This document shows, piece by piece, positions 1 through 5,775 of a DNA stretch of 8,374 nucleotides; position 1 is the first letter of the stretch, and the number at the start of each line of letters is the position of its first letter. Location of the stretch: the NCBI GenBank assembly GCA_003243865.1, contig QHBQ01000074.1, positions 1 through 8,374 of the forward strand, written 5' to 3'. Position numbers and translations under genes: made by a program. A model generated the notes under the pieces. That model did no database searches, was not told the DNA's origin, and saw only the letters and a list, made by a program, of their open reading frames with translations. The stretch is from Candidatus Chloroheliales bacterium. Lineage in GTDB: Bacteria > Chloroflexota > Chloroflexia > QHBQ01.

Positions 1-609
1 CAGGGAACGAACCTGGTACTGAAGGCGGGTGTGGCCGAGATGTTCGCGGGGGCGGTCAGCATGGGCCTGGGTGCGTATCTGGGTAGCAAGACCCAGCGAC
101 AGGTCTACAAGAAGGAGAAGGCCCGCGAATATTACGAAGTCGAACACATGCCAGAGGCGGAGCGGCAGGAGGTGCGCGACATCTATCGGGCAAAGGGTTT
201 TGAGGCTGCGGAGCTGGAGGTTATCGTCGCACGTATCACCAGCAACAAGGACCGCTGGGTGAACATGATGATGAGCGAGGAGCTTGGCTACGGCGACGAG
301 ACCAGCGAAAGCCCGATTCGCACCGGCCTCATCGTTGGCGTATCGTACATGGTTGGTGCGCTGGTGCCGCTGTCGCCGTACATCGTCCAGCGCATCCTAA
401 GCATCACCCAACCGCCCGGGGCGCTGAACATCCCCCTCATCATCTCCGCCGCGCTGACCCTGGCGGCGCTGTTCGCCTTTGGTAGCTTCAAGTCACGGTT
501 CACCCACCGACCCTGGTGGCGCAGCGGGTTGGAGATGATGATCGCGGGCGGCATCGGCGCAGTAATCGTCTATAGCATCGGCCACTTCATCGCGGGGTTT
601 ATTTCCTGA
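1..609 (+). CDS. VIT1/CCC1-family metal transporter, 3' part (5' end outside window)
   Basis: The frame is open from base 1 (QGTNLVLKAGVAEMFAG...), so the gene starts upstream; the GTG at 31 is probably internal. The first residues (AGAVSMGLGAYLGSKTQ) resemble the second membrane helix of the VIT1/CCC1 family, which exports Fe2+ or Mn2+ from the cytosol. A charged, Glu/Met-rich stretch follows (KKEKAREYYEVEHMPEAE to NMMMSEELGYG, about residues 30-95 of the visible part), matching the cytosolic metal-binding helices of VIT1. Three hydrophobic helices then complete the fold (around TGLIVGVSYMVGALVPL, NIPLIISAALTLAALFAF and MMIAGGIGAVIVYSIGHFI). The usual GEY of helix 2 reads GAY here, so this is a divergent member. 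The metal is not decided by the sequence. lgt follows on the same strand after about 130 bp. Confidence 0.8.
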   Translation, partial: QGTNLVLKAGVAEMFAGAVSMGLGAYLGSKTQRQVYKKEKAREYYEVEHMPEAERQEVRDIYRAKGFEAAELEVIVARITSNKDRWVNMMMSEELGYGDETSESPIRTGLIVGVSYMVGALVPLSPYIVQRILSITQPPGALNIPLIISAALTLAALFAFGSFKSRFTHRPWWRSGLEMMIAGGIGAVIVYSIGHFIAGFIS

Positions 610-723
610 TCAGATTGAAGATGAAGGCTCCTGCTGTAAAGGAGACGGCGGGCTGGTATAACCTCTGCACAGGTCAGCTTTCGACCACTCGCTGCGGCGC
701 TCAGTGCTAGAGGTATGAGTGGG

Positions 724-731
724 AAAGGAGA
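724..731 (+). promoter_or_regulatory. Shine-Dalgarno that sets the lgt start
   Basis: AAAGGAGA ends eight bases before TTG at 740, the best-placed ribosome binding site in the region. An upstream in-frame GTG at 719 would put this sequence inside the coding region and has only a weak AGAGG before it. The TTG start gives MLAIDKVAFTIGSIEVRWYG, the normal Lgt N-terminus. Confidence 0.65.
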
Positions 732-739
732 GATCGCAC

Positions 740-1720
740 TTGCTAGCAATTGACAAGGTTGCATTTACCATCGGCAGTATCGAAGTGCGCTGGTACGGCA
801 TCATTATCGCCACCGGCGCGTTGCTTGCTGTTTTGCTGTCCACCCGCATTGCCCGCGTGAAGGGCGAGAACCCCAACCACATCTGGGAGGTTTTCCCGGG
901 GGCGTTGATCGGGGGCATCCTTGGCGCGAGGATTGGCTTCTTCGTCGCTGAACCAGGCGCGTTTAAGGGGTTGGCATCGCTCAATCCGCTAAATGGTGGC
1001 TTTCAAGGCCTCAGCATTCAGGGCGCAATGGTCGGCGGTATCCTCGCCACTTTGATTTATTGCCGCCTCGCTAAGATTGGCCTGCTTCGCCTGATGGACA
1101 TCGCCGCGCCGGGCATCGCCATGGCCCAGGGCATCGGCAGACTGGGCAATTTCATTAATCAGGAGGCTTATGGCACCCCTTGCGCCCAGGATGAGCCACT
1201 CTGTATCACGATTGACCCGATCAACCGCAGGCCAGGTTATCAGCAGTACGACCGCTTCCACCCGACGTTCGCCTACGAGATGATCCTCAATTTCATCAAT
1301 GCGGGTATCGTCTACTGGCTGAACCTGCCCAGGCAGCAGCAGCGGTTTGCCCTGCGCGACGGCGATGTGTTCTGGGTCTATGCGATTATCTACAGCATTG
1401 GCCGCTTTATCATCGAGGGTATCAGGGTAGACAGCGCGATGGCAGGCGATGCGAAGGTGCCGCAACTGTTCGCCATTGTCACAATTGTGGTCGCCTTCGG
1501 CTTCATCGCCTTCAATCACCGCACTCGCAGGACGAAGCAACTGGCGGGTGCAACTCCCACCGGCCGCAGTGCCACCTTCACTAGCGGCCGCCACTTGACC
1601 ACCCAGAACTCAGCGGCGAGCAGAGGCGAACAGGCGACGAAGAAGATTAGTGGGGTTGGTGGCGAAACGGACGTGGCCGACGCTAAGGCGATCAATACTG
1701 CCAGCGATGAGACGACTTAA
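740..1720 (+). CDS. lgt: Prolipoprotein diacylglyceryl transferase
   Basis: Lgt transfers diacylglycerol from phosphatidylglycerol to the lipobox cysteine of prelipoproteins, the first step of lipoprotein maturation, in the cytoplasmic membrane. The protein is 326 residues from the TTG. The Lgt signature GRLGNFINQEAYG lies near residues 133-145, with the arginine and asparagine matching E. coli R143 and N146. YSIGRFIIEGIR near 218-229 keeps the Tyr/Arg/Glu spacing of E. coli Y235/R239/E243, and VRWYG near the N-terminus is the usual first-helix motif. At the position of E. coli H103 this protein has Gln (GLSIQGAMVGG); that position varies in the family. After the last helix (about residue 260) comes a hydrophilic tail of about 60 residues, longer than usual and low in complexity. 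The gene ends 15 bp from the convergent ABC gene, with no clear terminator between. Confidence 0.95.
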   Translation: MLAIDKVAFTIGSIEVRWYGIIIATGALLAVLLSTRIARVKGENPNHIWEVFPGALIGGILGARIGFFVAEPGAFKGLASLNPLNGGFQGLSIQGAMVGGILATLIYCRLAKIGLLRLMDIAAPGIAMAQGIGRLGNFINQEAYGTPCAQDEPLCITIDPINRRPGYQQYDRFHPTFAYEMILNFINAGIVYWLNLPRQQQRFALRDGDVFWVYAIIYSIGRFIIEGIRVDSAMAGDAKVPQLFAIVTIVVAFGFIAFNHRTRRTKQLAGATPTGRSATFTSGRHLTTQNSAASRGEQATKKISGVGGETDVADAKAINTASDETT

Positions 1721-1735
1721 CCTTGCGGATTGGTA

Positions 1736-2671
1736 TTAGTATGGTCCAGCCGCAGCCGTTATCGCCTCAGTTGCTTCTTTGGCAAGGTTACGGGTGTAGA
1801 GGTGATGGTAGAACCCCCCTTGCTCCATCAGCTCAGTGTGACTACCTTCCTCGACTATCTGCCCATTGTTTAGCACCAGTATCTTGTCCGCCTTGTGTAC
1901 CGTACTTAGGCGGTGGGCAATCACCAGGGTGGTGCGCCCCTTCATCAATCGCTCAAGCGCCTGCTGCACCAGTCGCTCCGACTCGTTGTCCAGGTTGTTG
2001 GTCGCCTCGTCAAGGATGAGGATGCGAGGGTCGCGCAGGATGGCGCGGGCAATGGCGATGCGTTGGCGCTCCCCGCCAGAGAGTTTAACCCCGCGCTCAC
2101 CAATCGTGCTGGCGTAGCCATCAGGGAAGGCGGTGATGAACTGGTGCGCATTGGCCTCGCAGGCAGCCGCCTCAATCTCGGCATCACTAGCAGAAAGCCT
2201 CCCGTAAGCAATGTTCTCGCGGATGGTGCCGCCGAACAGCGCTGCATCCTGCGGTACAATCGCAATTTGCTGGCGCAGGCTAGCTGCCTGCACATCGCGG
2301 ATGTCGTGGCCGTCCACTGTGACACGTCCGCCAGCTACGTCATAGAAACGGGGGATGAGGTTGGCGATGGTGGTCTTGCCCGCACCGCTCACCCCGACCA
2401 GGGCGATGACCTGACCCGGAGTAGCCTCCCAGCTAAGGCCGTGCAGCACCACCGGGTTCTGCTTCTCCGCCCCTGGCTGGGTGTAGGCAAAGTCTACCCC
2501 CTCGAACGAGACTGCCCCCGCCACCTTCGGTATCGCCGAGGCGGCAGTGGTTTCGGTGATGTTGGGTTTTGCATCGAGCAGTTCAAATACCCGCCCTGCC
2601 GCCCCGACTGCCTCTTGCGTCTGACCGTACAGCCCGGCCAGGCTGGTGATTGCCCCTCGCACGCTCATCAT
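1736..2671 (-). CDS. ABC exporter, C-terminal half with intact ATPase domain (5'-truncated by IS)
   Basis: This is the 3' half of an MsbA/multidrug-type half-transporter gene. The first 30 residues (SVRGAITSLAGLYGQTQEAVGAAGRVFELLD) are the end of the last membrane helix and the linker of such exporters. The nucleotide-binding domain is complete: Walker A GVSGAGKTT at 93-101, Q-loop Gln141, signature LSGGERQR at 198-205, Walker B ILILDEA at 217-223 and H-loop His253. The membrane domain of about 280 residues is missing. Codons continue in frame to about 2678, where the right end of the IS begins, and nothing beyond the IS (4962 onward) resembles ABC membrane helices. The rest was lost, not just displaced by the IS. 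The ATG at 2671 is only the first available start. Transport by the product alone is unlikely; treat it as a remnant. Confidence 0.85.
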   Translation of the reverse strand: MMSVRGAITSLAGLYGQTQEAVGAAGRVFELLDAKPNITETTAASAIPKVAGAVSFEGVDFAYTQPGAEKQNPVVLHGLSWEATPGQVIALVGVSGAGKTTIANLIPRFYDVAGGRVTVDGHDIRDVQAASLRQQIAIVPQDAALFGGTIRENIAYGRLSASDAEIEAAACEANAHQFITAFPDGYASTIGERGVKLSGGERQRIAIARAILRDPRILILDEATNNLDNESERLVQQALERLMKGRTTLVIAHRLSTVHKADKILVLNNGQIVEEGSHTELMEQGGFYHHLYTRNLAKEATEAITAAAGPY

Positions 2672-2715
2672 ATAGAAGGTGAAGTACCCCAGCCCTAAAG
2701 GGCGGGGCTTCTACG
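2659..2715 (-). ncRNA. Possible 3' end of TnpB guide RNA (omega RNA) with flanking guide
   Basis: In characterised TnpB systems the guide RNA is transcribed through the right end of the element and its last 16-20 nt come from flanking DNA. Here that would be the right-end hairpin followed by ABC-gene sequence at about 2659-2678. Only the location is supported. No promoter was identified, and the TnpB that would use the RNA is interrupted. Confidence 0.3.
2687..2707 (-). repeat. Right subterminal hairpin of the IS
   Basis: On the minus strand the stem is CCCC+GCCC pairing with GGGC+GGGG, with one unpaired T between the two blocks of the 3' arm and a TTTA loop. A bulged T in an imperfect hairpin is the feature TnpA of IS200/IS605 elements recognises. 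It lies just after the tnpB stop codon. The left hairpin at 4920-4940 has the same layout. Confidence 0.85.
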
Positions 2716-2883
2716 CTAAATCCGAAGATTATCGCGTTGGCTGCTTCCCAGCCGAAGGATGATCTTAGCCGCTTCCTCGTCACGATCGCACTCCTCACCG
2801 CAAGGGCAAGAGTGCCAGCGTTCGTCAAGTTCCTTCTTCTTGACCGCGCCGCAACCGTAACAGGTTTGGCTGGTGTAGGCTGG
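2716..2883 (-). pseudogene. tnpB: TnpB C-terminal fragment (zinc ribbon and third catalytic Asp)
   Basis: The minus strand from 2883 reads PAYTSQTCYGCGAVKKKE..., then HSCPCGEECDRDEEAA and a TAG stop at 2716-2718, 55 codons in all. This is the end of a TnpB protein: the CxxC...CxC zinc ribbon followed by the DRDxxAA motif that supplies the last RuvC aspartate. The frame has no start codon of its own. It is cut off from the rest of tnpB (3507-4439) by the HNH insert; the TAG at 2884-2886, just before its first codon, lies in the insert. Fused to the upstream part it gives a 366-residue TnpB of normal size. The HNH gene reads through part of the same DNA in another frame. Confidence 0.85.
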
Positions 2884-3436
2884 CTAGAGTAGACTGCTTG
2901 GCAAAGGACAGCACTCTTTCGCACATGGTTAGGAACTGTTCTTTGTTCATACTGTTTTTCATGTTGTTAACAAGGCGGCACGCCAATACAACATTACCCG
3001 TCGTGTAACCTTGAGAAGGGTTAATCTGGTCAATGGTAACAGCTACGTCAGAGTTGACTTCGAGACTGAGCATAATGCCACTATAAGCGCAACGACCTTC
3101 TTGCGTTTTGTACAAAGTTAGCAGGTAATCAACATCAATGTTGTAGGGTATACCCTTCTCTACGGCACGTTGCCTGGCTGTTCGTGCCAGCGCACTCAGC
3201 CTTTGAGTAAACCCTTTGCTGTATCGAGCCTTACAGTATCGTTTATTACACTCGGCACAAACTGGGTGAGTATAACTAACCCGTGTACCGTCGGCCTTAG
3301 TCCTATTAACCAGGGGGAGGGCCGTAACTGGAAAAACTTGTTTGCACAAACAACAGGTTTTTGTGGTTGGTAGGGGAAGATGATAACTGCTTTTATGCCC
3401 TACACCTTTGCAGACCGAACACTTTTGTTGAGCCAT
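2825..3436 (-). CDS. HNH endonuclease inserted in tnpB (homing-type)
   Basis: The 203-residue protein has Cys-rich N-terminal zinc-binding motifs (CSVC at 6-9, CCLC at 28-31, CAEC at 60-63) and a C-terminal HNH-type nuclease domain: GRCAYSG at 114-120, TIDQINPSQGYTTGNVVLAC at 134-153, then NNMK...M...F. This is the DxI(D/N)...GYxxxNV pattern of phage and homing HNH enzymes, with Asp replacing the first His. The ATG at 3436 is preceded by AAAGGAGG, eleven bases upstream, and a strong promoter at 3473-3501. Conserved sequence ends near residue 184. The last 19 or so residues (SLHQPNLLRLRRGQEEGT) are read out of frame through tnpB, so the natural C-terminus has been replaced or lost. The gene is visibly richer in A+T than its surroundings. 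Likely role: cutting uninterrupted tnpB copies; this is inferred from position, and the target is not proven. Confidence 0.85.
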   Translation of the reverse strand: MAQQKCSVCKGVGHKSSYHLPLPTTKTCCLCKQVFPVTALPLVNRTKADGTRVSYTHPVCAECNKRYCKARYSKGFTQRLSALARTARQRAVEKGIPYNIDVDYLLTLYKTQEGRCAYSGIMLSLEVNSDVAVTIDQINPSQGYTTGNVVLACRLVNNMKNSMNKEQFLTMCERVLSFAKQSTLASLHQPNLLRLRRGQEEGT

Positions 3437-3506
3437 TAGACAATGTTCCTCCTTTTTGTTTTCGTTGAATGGATTATAACACGAAGCATTGTGTTTGTTA
3501 ACATAG
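2884..3506 (-). mobile_element. 623-bp HNH cassette inserted in tnpB
   Basis: Upstream tnpB codons run to GTG AAT (3512-3507) and resume at CCA GCC TAC (2883-2875), restoring VN|PAYTSQTC, a conserved TnpB segment. The DNA between is absent from a normal tnpB; in the tnpB frame it opens with CTA TGT TAA and closes with TAG. One C is ambiguous, so either boundary may shift by one base. No target duplication or terminal inverted repeat is visible. The cassette holds a promoter, Shine-Dalgarno and HNH gene and almost nothing else. Confidence 0.8.
3473..3501 (-). promoter_or_regulatory. Promoter of the HNH gene
   Basis: On the minus strand TTAACA (3501-3496) and a perfect TATAAT (3478-3473) are separated by 17 bp, followed by GGAGG and the ATG at 3436. 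The -35 box starts five bases inside the insert, so the cassette carries its own promoter right at its upstream edge. Confidence 0.7.
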
Positions 3507-4439
3507 ATTCACGAACAGCACGCATCTACCGGCGCTTTCAGCCTTGTAGACACAGAACTGCTGGAACTGGCTCCAACCCACGTCGCTAATCGAAAGGGCA
3601 AGGCTGTGCATCTTGACCATGTTGGCTGGCTTCAAGTCCTCGAACACTATCGTGCCGTAGCGGTTGACCAACTGCCTACTCAGCTTATGGGCAAAGTCAG
3701 CACGTTGGTTGGCAACCTTACGGTGGACAGTGGCAACTGCTTGTCTAGCTTTGTTACGGCGGTGACTGCCTTGCTTGCAGCGGGCGAGGGCTTGTTGCTT
3801 GCTAGCCAGTTTCGCCAGCGACTTACGCAAATAGCGCGGGTTGGTGAAGTGTTCGCCGTTGGACAACGTAGCGAAGTAATTCAGTCCCATGTCCACGCCA
3901 ACCGCTCTATCACTTTGGGGCAACGGTTCGGCTTCGACTTCTACGCTGAAACAGACGAACCAATGCTCACCCTCGCGCACCACGCTAACCGTTTTGACCT
4001 TGCCCAGTATTTCACGATGCAACCTAATCTTCAATGTGCCAATCTTGGAGAGACTCAATCTATCGTTCTGAAGCGACCAACCGCTTTGTGGGTAGGTGAT
4101 ACTATCATAGCGACCTCTACCCTGGAAGCGGGGATAGCTAGCCTTTTCACCGTGTTTCACCCGACGAAAGAAGTTCTGGAACGCTTTATCGGCGCGGCGC
4201 AATACATCCTGAAGCACCTGGCTATAGATGTCGCGGTATTCGGGGCGGCAATCTTTAATCTCTGGCAGTTGGTTGGCTTGGTCAACGTAGCTAACCGATT
4301 TGCCACGCATCTTGTAGGCATCGCGCCGTTCTTGCAAGCTGGCATTGTACAGTTCACGGCAACGTGCCAACTGCCAGTCAAGCAACTTCGCTTGGCTAGC
4401 GGTGGGATACAGCCTGAACTTGTAGGTGCGCTTAGACAT
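3498..4439 (-). CDS. tnpB: TnpB, N-terminal part (interrupted RNA-guided nuclease of IS605 family)
   Basis: TnpB is an omega-RNA-guided RuvC-like DNA nuclease that helps IS200/IS605 elements persist. The 313-codon frame starts MSKRTYKFRLYPTASQ, the standard TnpB N-terminus. It contains the first RuvC aspartate (AVGVDMGLNYFATLSNG, Asp183) and the RuvC glutamate (YGTIVFEDLKPANM, Glu267). Sequence is normal through CVLFVN at 311, then two foreign codons and TAA introduced by the HNH insert. The zinc ribbon and last aspartate are downstream at 2716-2883, so this polypeptide should lack nuclease activity. The ATG overlaps the end of tnpA by 8 bp, indicating translational coupling. Confidence 0.9.
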   Translation of the reverse strand: MSKRTYKFRLYPTASQAKLLDWQLARCRELYNASLQERRDAYKMRGKSVSYVDQANQLPEIKDCRPEYRDIYSQVLQDVLRRADKAFQNFFRRVKHGEKASYPRFQGRGRYDSITYPQSGWSLQNDRLSLSKIGTLKIRLHREILGKVKTVSVVREGEHWFVCFSVEVEAEPLPQSDRAVGVDMGLNYFATLSNGEHFTNPRYLRKSLAKLASKQQALARCKQGSHRRNKARQAVATVHRKVANQRADFAHKLSRQLVNRYGTIVFEDLKPANMVKMHSLALSISDVGWSQFQQFCVYKAESAGRCVLFVNLC

Positions 4440-4827
4440 TCTTCTGGTTCTCGATGTATTGCTTAATCACCGATAGCGGTGCGCCGCCGACGGTGGAGCA
4501 AAAGTAGGAGTTCGTCCATAGCGACGGCAATCGCTTCTTCAATTGAGGGAACTCTTGACGTAGCAGCCGCGATGAACGGCCCTTCACCAACTTGATGAGC
4601 TTGTGGATACCAAACTGAGGGTCAACCTCTACCAGCAGATGTACGTGGTCGGGCATGACCTCAAGCTCAAAGATGTCGGCCTGGTGTTCGGCACAAACAT
4701 CACGGATGATTTCCTTCAACCGTTCGTCAATGGGTTCGAGTAGCACCTTACGGCGGTACTTCGGACACCAAACGATGTGATACTTGCATGAGTATGTGAT
4801 GTTGTGATTGGACTTGTAGGTTGCCAT
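4432..4827 (-). CDS. tnpA: IS200/IS605-family transposase TnpA (HUH, Y1)
   Basis: This small single-strand DNA transposase cuts and rejoins the element ends through a 5'-phosphotyrosine. The 131-residue protein has the HUH motif (PDHVHLL, His61 and His63) and the catalytic tyrosine helix (SVIKQYIENQ, Tyr124 with Gln128 four residues on), so it appears complete. I start at ATG 4827 (MATYKSNHNITYSCKYHIVW, the usual N-terminus). A GTG seven codons upstream lies before the promoter -10 box and cannot be on that transcript. It overlaps tnpB by 8 bp. With TnpB broken, this is the only intact protein of the element, and TnpA alone is sufficient for transposition in studied relatives. Confidence 0.93.
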   Translation of the reverse strand: MATYKSNHNITYSCKYHIVWCPKYRRKVLLEPIDERLKEIIRDVCAEHQADIFELEVMPDHVHLLVEVDPQFGIHKLIKLVKGRSSRLLRQEFPQLKKRLPSLWTNSYFCSTVGGAPLSVIKQYIENQKNV

Positions 4828-4833
4828 ACAAGT

Positions 4834-4862
4834 ATTATACCACACCACGCTATCTAATGCAA
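4834..4862 (-). promoter_or_regulatory. tnpA promoter, probably producing leaderless mRNA
   Basis: TTGCAT (4862-4857), a 17-bp spacer and a perfect TATAAT (4839-4834) lie on the minus strand. Only six bases separate the -10 box from the tnpA ATG, placing the expected +1 on the A of ATG. No Shine-Dalgarno is present. Confidence 0.65.
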
Positions 4863-4919
4863 GCTGTACTCAAAACTCGAATGAGCTTTCACGGTTCTGG
4901 CTACGCAGGGCGGCTGTAT

Positions 4920-4940
4920 CCCCAGCAATAAATTGCGGGG
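4920..4940 (-). repeat. Left subterminal hairpin of the IS
   Basis: On the minus strand the stem is CCCC+GCAA pairing with TTGC+GGGG, with a TTTA loop and a single bulged T in the 3' arm. It differs from the right hairpin only by paired (compensatory) changes in the upper stem. The sequence 5' of it (GGATTT...AGCGT) also resembles that 5' of the right hairpin. Confidence 0.8.
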
Positions 4941-4961
4941 TCTTAAACGCTTTGAAATCCG

Positions 4962-5394
4962 ATAAGCGGACTGTAAACCCGTAGCAGCGTGTTGCGGCCC
5001 AGGCCGTTAGTGTGGTAAGCAGCCAGGGAGGAGTCAGCGAGGAAGCGGGTGCGGGCGAAAACATCGTTTGGTACTGGCAGGTACAGCTCGGTGTAGTGCG
5101 GCGCAACATACTTGCGCTCAAAGTAAGGCACCCAGTGCCGTCGTTGGGGCTGCGCTGCGAAGGAGGCAACTAGGATTCGCGTGTCGAGAGTGGCAAGCTG
5201 CTCGGTAGTAGGGGGTAGGTGCAACTGCACCAGATGCTCGGCGCAGTATACTCAAGCGAGGTGACAGAGAAAAACCAGCGCAACCGGCTTAGGGTAGACC
5301 TAAGTTCCACGTTCGTGCCATCGGTGGCAGGCAAGCTGAAGTTGGGTGCGACCTGGCCCACCCGGGGTAGGCGCAGCACTGGTTGGTTGCTCAT
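4962..5394 (-). pseudogene. Redoxin (AhpC/TSA-like) gene, frameshifted and cut by the IS
   Basis: The start MSNQPVLRLPRVGQVAPNF and SLPATDGTNVEL is the N-terminus of a peroxiredoxin-like thioredoxin-fold protein. Near 5296-5302 one base has been lost or gained. The continuation in the second frame (YPKPVALVFLCHLA) meets TGA at 5252-5254, then VYCAEHLVQLHLPPTTEQLATLD, RILVASFAAQP, HWVPYFERKY, FLADSSLAAYHTNGLGRN and LLRVYSPLI, ending at the left tip of the IS. The TGA sits where relatives have the first cysteine of a CxxC-like active site. The C-terminus beyond the IS is missing. No good Shine-Dalgarno precedes the ATG at 5394. With three lesions I call it a pseudogene; the TGA is discussed as a separate observation. 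Confidence 0.75.
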
Positions 5395-5404
5395 AGCTTG
5401 ATGG

Positions 5405-5775
5405 TTAGTTGGTGGTGGGGTTAGGCGGGGTAATGGGGTGGGCAGTGCGCTCCCCTTCACTGGCAAGCCGCCGGTGGCTGCCAGCAGACAAAGGGCGGCG
5501 GCCCGCGTACCTCACATGATAGACAAGCAAATATCCAGCAACCTCATTGATACGGTAAAAGATGATATAGCTGCCTACAATGGCTCGGCGATAGTTGGTG
5601 GGCAAGCCCTCGCCGGTACGGCGGCGGTAAGGGTTAGCGGCAGCTTGGCAATCTCCTTATAAATGCGGTTCACCAACTCACGGCCCGCTTCGAGGCGGTC
5701 AAGCTCATCGTAATGCCGTGCAACGGCGATAAGATCAGCATCGGCATCATCTGTGATATTAACTTGCAACTTCAT
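5405..5775 (-). pseudogene. RelE/ParE-type toxin gene with frameshift
   Basis: The first frame reads MKLQVNITDDADADLIAVAR, then HYDELDRLEAGRELVNRIYK and EIAKLPLT, a RelE/ParE-fold toxin N-terminus. Near 5628-5632 the frame slips by one. The rest, YRRRTGEGLPTNYRRAIVG, SYIIFYRINEVAGYLLVYH and VRYAGRRPL, is the standard second half with the basic and aromatic residues typical of these toxins. The family is usually 90-100 residues; the second frame runs on to a stop at 5405, adding an unrelated tail. The ATG at 5775 overlaps the antitoxin stop (ATGA). Toxins of this family act on DNA gyrase (ParE) or ribosome-bound mRNA (RelE); the sequence does not tell which. A single-base assembly error would restore the gene, so inactivation is likely but not certain. 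Confidence 0.75.

Larger units (their letters stand above)
2679..4961 (-). mobile_element. IS200/IS605-family insertion sequence (tnpA + interrupted tnpB)
   Basis: The element contains tnpA and tnpB in the usual overlapping order, flanked by two matching subterminal hairpins (4920-4940 left, 2687-2707 right). I place the tips by analogy with IS608, where a tetranucleotide 5' of each hairpin pairs with the cleavage site. AAGA before the left hairpin fits TTAT (4962-4965), and GAAG before the right hairpin fits TCAC (2679-2682). That predicts insertion 3' to TTAT and a 2283-bp element, or 1660 bp without the HNH insert, which is normal for tnpA+tnpB elements. As expected for this family, no target duplication is seen. 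The exact tips are inference; the element itself is secure. Confidence 0.85.

Noticed and set aside
989..1594. 201-codon minus-strand frame
   Set aside because: It is a shadow of lgt, whose motifs and membrane helices are clear on the plus strand.
1913..2698. 261-codon plus-strand frame
   Set aside because: It is antisense to the ABC ATPase domain, which has all its motifs; the plus frame shows no protein features.
2884..3506. tnpB insert as a group I intron (upstream exon ends in T, insert can end in G)
   Set aside because: The splice-site bases fit, but the HNH gene and its promoter fill almost the whole 623 bp, leaving about 70 bp upstream and no room for a catalytic core.
3606..4466. 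286-codon plus-strand frame
   Set aside because: It is antisense to tnpB and has no recognisable domain or ribosome binding site.
4890..4961. Hairpin at 4920-4940 as the right end of a second, decayed IS
   Set aside because: Its layout and flank match the right end, but IS200/IS605 elements carry one such hairpin at each end. Its distance from tnpA and from TTAT fits the left end of this same element.
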